Part shown: positions 48,337 to 50,264 of the stretch, one piece after another
How positions within the stretch are numbered: position 1 is the stretch's first letter
Layout of the letters: each line of letters starts with the position of its first letter
Source: an uncultured Flavonifractor sp.
GTDB taxonomy: Bacteria; Bacillota; Clostridia; Oscillospirales; Oscillospiraceae
Direction: 5' to 3'
NCBI RefSeq assembly: GCF_944385615.1
Contig: NZ_CALWXV010000014.1
Coordinates: forward strand, 1-50,264
DNA: 50,264 bases
The notes under the pieces: generated by a model
The model's database searches: none
What the model was told of the DNA's origin: nothing
Seen by the model: the letters and a program-made list of their open reading frames with translations, nothing else
Made by a program: the position numbers and the translations under genes

Positions 48337-49566
48337 TCAGCCCTGAAGAGAGGCCCGATGGAAGACCTTTTTGCCCTTCTTAATCATGACACCGTCGCCG
48401 CTAAGTCGGTCAGCGGGCACAGAAGTGTTCACATCGGATACCTTCTCCCCGTCCAGCTCCACGCCGCCCTGCTCGATGAGACGGCGGGCCTCCTTCTTGG
48501 AGGGTACCAGGCTGCACTTCAGCATCAGGTCCAGGATGCCGATGGCCCCGTCGGTAAGGTCGGAGGCCTCCAGCATGGTGGAGGGCACGTTGCTCATGTC
48601 ACCGCCTCCCACAAAGAGCGCCTTGGCGGCCTCCTGCGCCTTCTTGGCCTCATCCGCGCCGTGGACCAGCTGGGTCAGCTCAAAGGCCAGAATCTCCTTG
48701 GCGGTGTTAAGCTGGGCCCCTTCCCATTTGTCCATCTCGTCGATCTGCTCCAGAGGCAGGAAGGTGAGCATCCGCAGGCACTTGAGCACGTCGGCGTCGC
48801 CGATGTTGCGCCAATACTGGTAAAATTCGTAGGGGCTGGTTTTGTTGGGGTCCAGCCACACAGCGCCCTTCTGGGTCTTGCCCATTTTCTTGCCCTCGGA
48901 GTTGAGCAGCAGGGTGATGGTCATGGCGTGGGCGTCCTTGCCCAGCTTGCGGCGGATGAGCTCGGTGCCTCCCAGCATGTTGGACCACTGGTCGTCGCCG
49001 CCGAACTGCATGTTGCAGCCGTAGTGCTGGAACAGGTAGTAGAAATCGTAGGACTGCATGATCATATAGTTGAATTCCAGGAAGGAAAGCCCCTTCTCCA
49101 TTCGCTGCTTGTAGCACTCAGCCCGCAGCATGTTGTTGACGGAGAAGCAGGCGCCCACATCCCGCAGCAGTTCAATATAGTTGAGTTTCATCAGCCAGTC
49201 GGCGTTGTTCACCATCTGGGCCTTGCCCTCGCCAAACTCAATGAACCGCTCCATCTGCTTTTTGAAACAATCGCAGTTGTGCTGGATGGTTTCAGGGGTC
49301 ATCATCGTGCGCATGTCGGTGCGGCCGGAGGGGTCTCCCACCATGCCGGTACCGCCGCCGATGACAGCGATGGGGCGGTTGCCCGCCATCTGGAGCCGCT
49401 TCATCAGGCACAGGGCCATAAAGTGTCCCACATGGAGGGAGTCGGCGGTGGGATCAAAGCCGATGTAAAACACCGCCTTGCCCTCGTTGACCATCTTGGA
49501 GATCTCCTCTTCATTGGTCACCTGGGCAATGAGGCCGCGGGCCTTCAGTTCTTCGTAACAGGTCAT
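48337..49566 (-). CDS. tyrS: Tyrosyl-tRNA synthetase
   Basis: 409 residues, class I. The HIGH-like motif appears as [10 protein letters not shown] (about 44-53), tyrosine-binding residues in [12 protein letters not shown] and GGDDQWSNM, the KMSKS-like motif as [13 protein letters not shown] (about 233), and a C-terminal S4 domain (about 345-409). It charges tRNA-Tyr. Transcription is controlled by a tyrosine-type T-box leader directly upstream. Strong G/C third-position bias. Confidence 0.96.
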   Translation of the reverse strand: MTCYEELKARGLIAQVTNEEEISKMVNEGKAVFYIGFDPTADSLHVGHFMALCLMKRLQMAGNRPIAVIGGGTGMVGDPSGRTDMRTMMTPETIQHNCDCFKKQMERFIEFGEGKAQMVNNADWLMKLNYIELLRDVGACFSVNNMLRAECYKQRMEKGLSFLEFNYMIMQSYDFYYLFQHYGCNMQFGGDDQWSNMLGGTELIRRKLGKDAHAMTITLLLNSEGKKMGKTQKGAVWLDPNKTSPYEFYQYWRNIGDADVLKCLRMLTFLPLEQIDEMDKWEGAQLNTAKEILAFELTQLVHGADEAKKAQEAAKALFVGGGDMSNVPSTMLEASDLTDGAIGILDLMLKCSLVPSKKEARRLIEQGGVELDGEKVSDVNTSVPADRLSGDGVMIKKGKKVFHRASLQG

Positions 49567-49615
49567 ATTCTTTCTCCTTTATTGCTGATATTCTTTTTGT
49601 GATGATTCTTCTGCG

Positions 49616-49888
49616 CAAAAACGCCCTCTGTCCGTAAGGACAGAGGGCGTAAAAACGCGGTACCACCTCTGGTTTGCCGTTTTCTCACAAAAACGGCCTC
49701 ATGGAGTGCCAACACACTCCGGCGCAATAACGGGCGCACCCGACACGGCCCTACTGGGGGTCTCCCCTGTTCAGGCGGCTGCTCCAGGGTGTATTTCCCG
49801 GCCTGTCCCCTCCCCCTCACACCAAACCGGGGGCTCTCTGAGCGGAACATAGGGCAGTACTTCTCCCTGTCATTGCAGTTTCATATTG
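49616..49888 (-). promoter_or_regulatory. T-box leader of tyrS
   Basis: The invariant T-box AGGTGGTACCGCG is read on the minus strand at 49668-49656. A strong terminator (stem 49650-49621 with a 15-bp stem) and T run follow. Stem I covers about 49850-49770, with a TAC (Tyr) codon at 49793-49791 in the AAATACACC specifier-loop context. Uncharged tRNA-Tyr is expected to favour the antiterminator and readthrough. Confidence 0.93.
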
Positions 49889-49894
49889 AACTGG

Positions 49895-49923
49895 ATTATA
49901 ATATGTCTCTCCACATTTGTCAA
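49895..49923 (-). promoter_or_regulatory. Consensus sigma-A promoter of the tyrS T-box
   Basis: Minus strand TTGACA (49923-49918), 17-bp spacer, TATAAT (49900-49895): a perfect consensus promoter. Transcription would start near 49888. Confidence 0.9.
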
Positions 49924-49935
49924 GTGGTAGAAGGC

Positions 49936-49960
49936 GGCCCGGAGCGGTGTGCTCCGGGCC
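49936..49960 (-). terminator. Hairpin after RNase P RNA
   Basis: GGCCCGGAGC/GCTCCGGGCC, a 10-bp stem with a 5-nt loop. The following minus-strand sequence CTTCTACC is a poor T run, so it may be a weak terminator. Confidence 0.6.
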
Positions 49961-49974
49961 CGCCATATCTGCAA

Positions 49975-50264
49975 GTAAGCCTGTAAGCCGGGTTCTGTCC
50001 TTTAAGACAGCCATCTATCTCGACGCACCGTTGCCGGTACGCTCAAGCCGCCTCCCTGGGACGGCCGGGCCGGCCTGTTGTCCCTCCACGGCGTTGCTCC
50101 GGATAGAGTTTACAGCGATGGACTGTTCCCAGCCATCGGGTGAGCTCTTACCTCGCCTTTCCACCCTTACTGACGGCTGAGCCGTCAGCGGTATATCTCT
50201 GTTGCACTTTTCCTAGGGTCGCCCCCGGCGGGTGTTACCCGTTATCCTTGCCCTGCGGAGCCCG
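49975..50264 (-). ncRNA. rnpB: RNase P RNA (bacterial class A-like), 5' end outside the window
   Basis: Read on the minus strand it shows CGACCCTAGGAAAAGTGCAAC, then CAGAGATATACCGC, GTAAGGGTGGAAAGGCGAGG (part), GGTAAGAGCTCACC, CTCTATCCGGAGCAA, and the 3' GATAGATGGCTGTC...GACAGAACCCGGCTTA, all conserved RNase P RNA elements. It is the catalytic RNA that cuts the 5' leader of tRNA precursors. About 290 bases are present; the first roughly 20-60 bases lie beyond the window end. The 3' boundary is approximate. Confidence 0.95.

Noticed and set aside
48202-49602. A 466-codon open frame opposite tyrS
   Set aside because: Antisense shadow of a strongly codon-biased gene, running through the tyrS terminator.

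Overview
The window is chromosomal DNA from a GC-rich, endospore-forming anaerobic Firmicute. The gene content (complete spoIIIA operon, spoIIM, spoIID, SCIFF peptide, 2-hydroxyacyl-CoA dehydratase, PPi-phosphofructokinase, MurT/GatD) fits the Oscillospiraceae (Flavonifractor/Pseudoflavonifractor/Intestinimonas-like gut clostridia). That placement is inferred from gene content and order, not from a database search. I see no tRNA, no CRISPR array, no IS element and no prophage. Almost everything is core genome packed into tight operons.

Region 1 (1-15850, all + strand) resembles the Bacillus yqh/yqi sporulation-housekeeping cluster: spoIIIAA-AH, an Asp23 protein, then nusB - TsaD paralogue - xseA - xseB - ispA - divergent-PAP2 protein - dxs - tlyA - nadK - argR - recN. 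Neighbouring genes mostly overlap by 1-14 bases. dxs appears to start at ATT.

Region 2 (15900-21550) is central metabolism: purB, ATP-dependent pfkA, a convergent PPi-dependent pfp, divergent class II fba, and a small amidase-domain protein.

Region 3 (21550-31300) opens with a tyrosine recombinase. Its leader carries a 34-bp loxP-like palindrome and a pair of 17-bp inverted repeats 80 bp apart, the best candidate here for an undescribed switch. On the minus strand follow murT-gatD (the GatD-like protein lacks the usual catalytic Cys motif), a two-gene 2-hydroxyacyl-CoA dehydratase system whose second gene fuses a dehydratase subunit in frame to its activator while keeping an internal ribosome binding site, a nuclease lipoprotein with an unknown partner gene, and spoIIM-xerD.

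Region 4 (31300-38970) starts with an AT-rich 0.7-kb island with iteron-like repeats. Then, on the minus strand, come tgt-yajC-TIGR04086 protein-SCIFF peptide-SCIFF maturase and a thiol-redox operon (trx-trxB-rrf2-ccdA/tlpA). The redox promoter overlaps a perfect inverted repeat that may be the Rrf2 operator.

Region 5 (38970-50264) holds a collagen-like spore-surface protein with a glycosyltransferase, spoIID-queA (queA apparently starting at ATA), a lysine riboswitch driving asd-dapA-dapB, an AI-2E family transporter, tyrS under a T-box, and the 3' part of RNase P RNA, cut by the window end.
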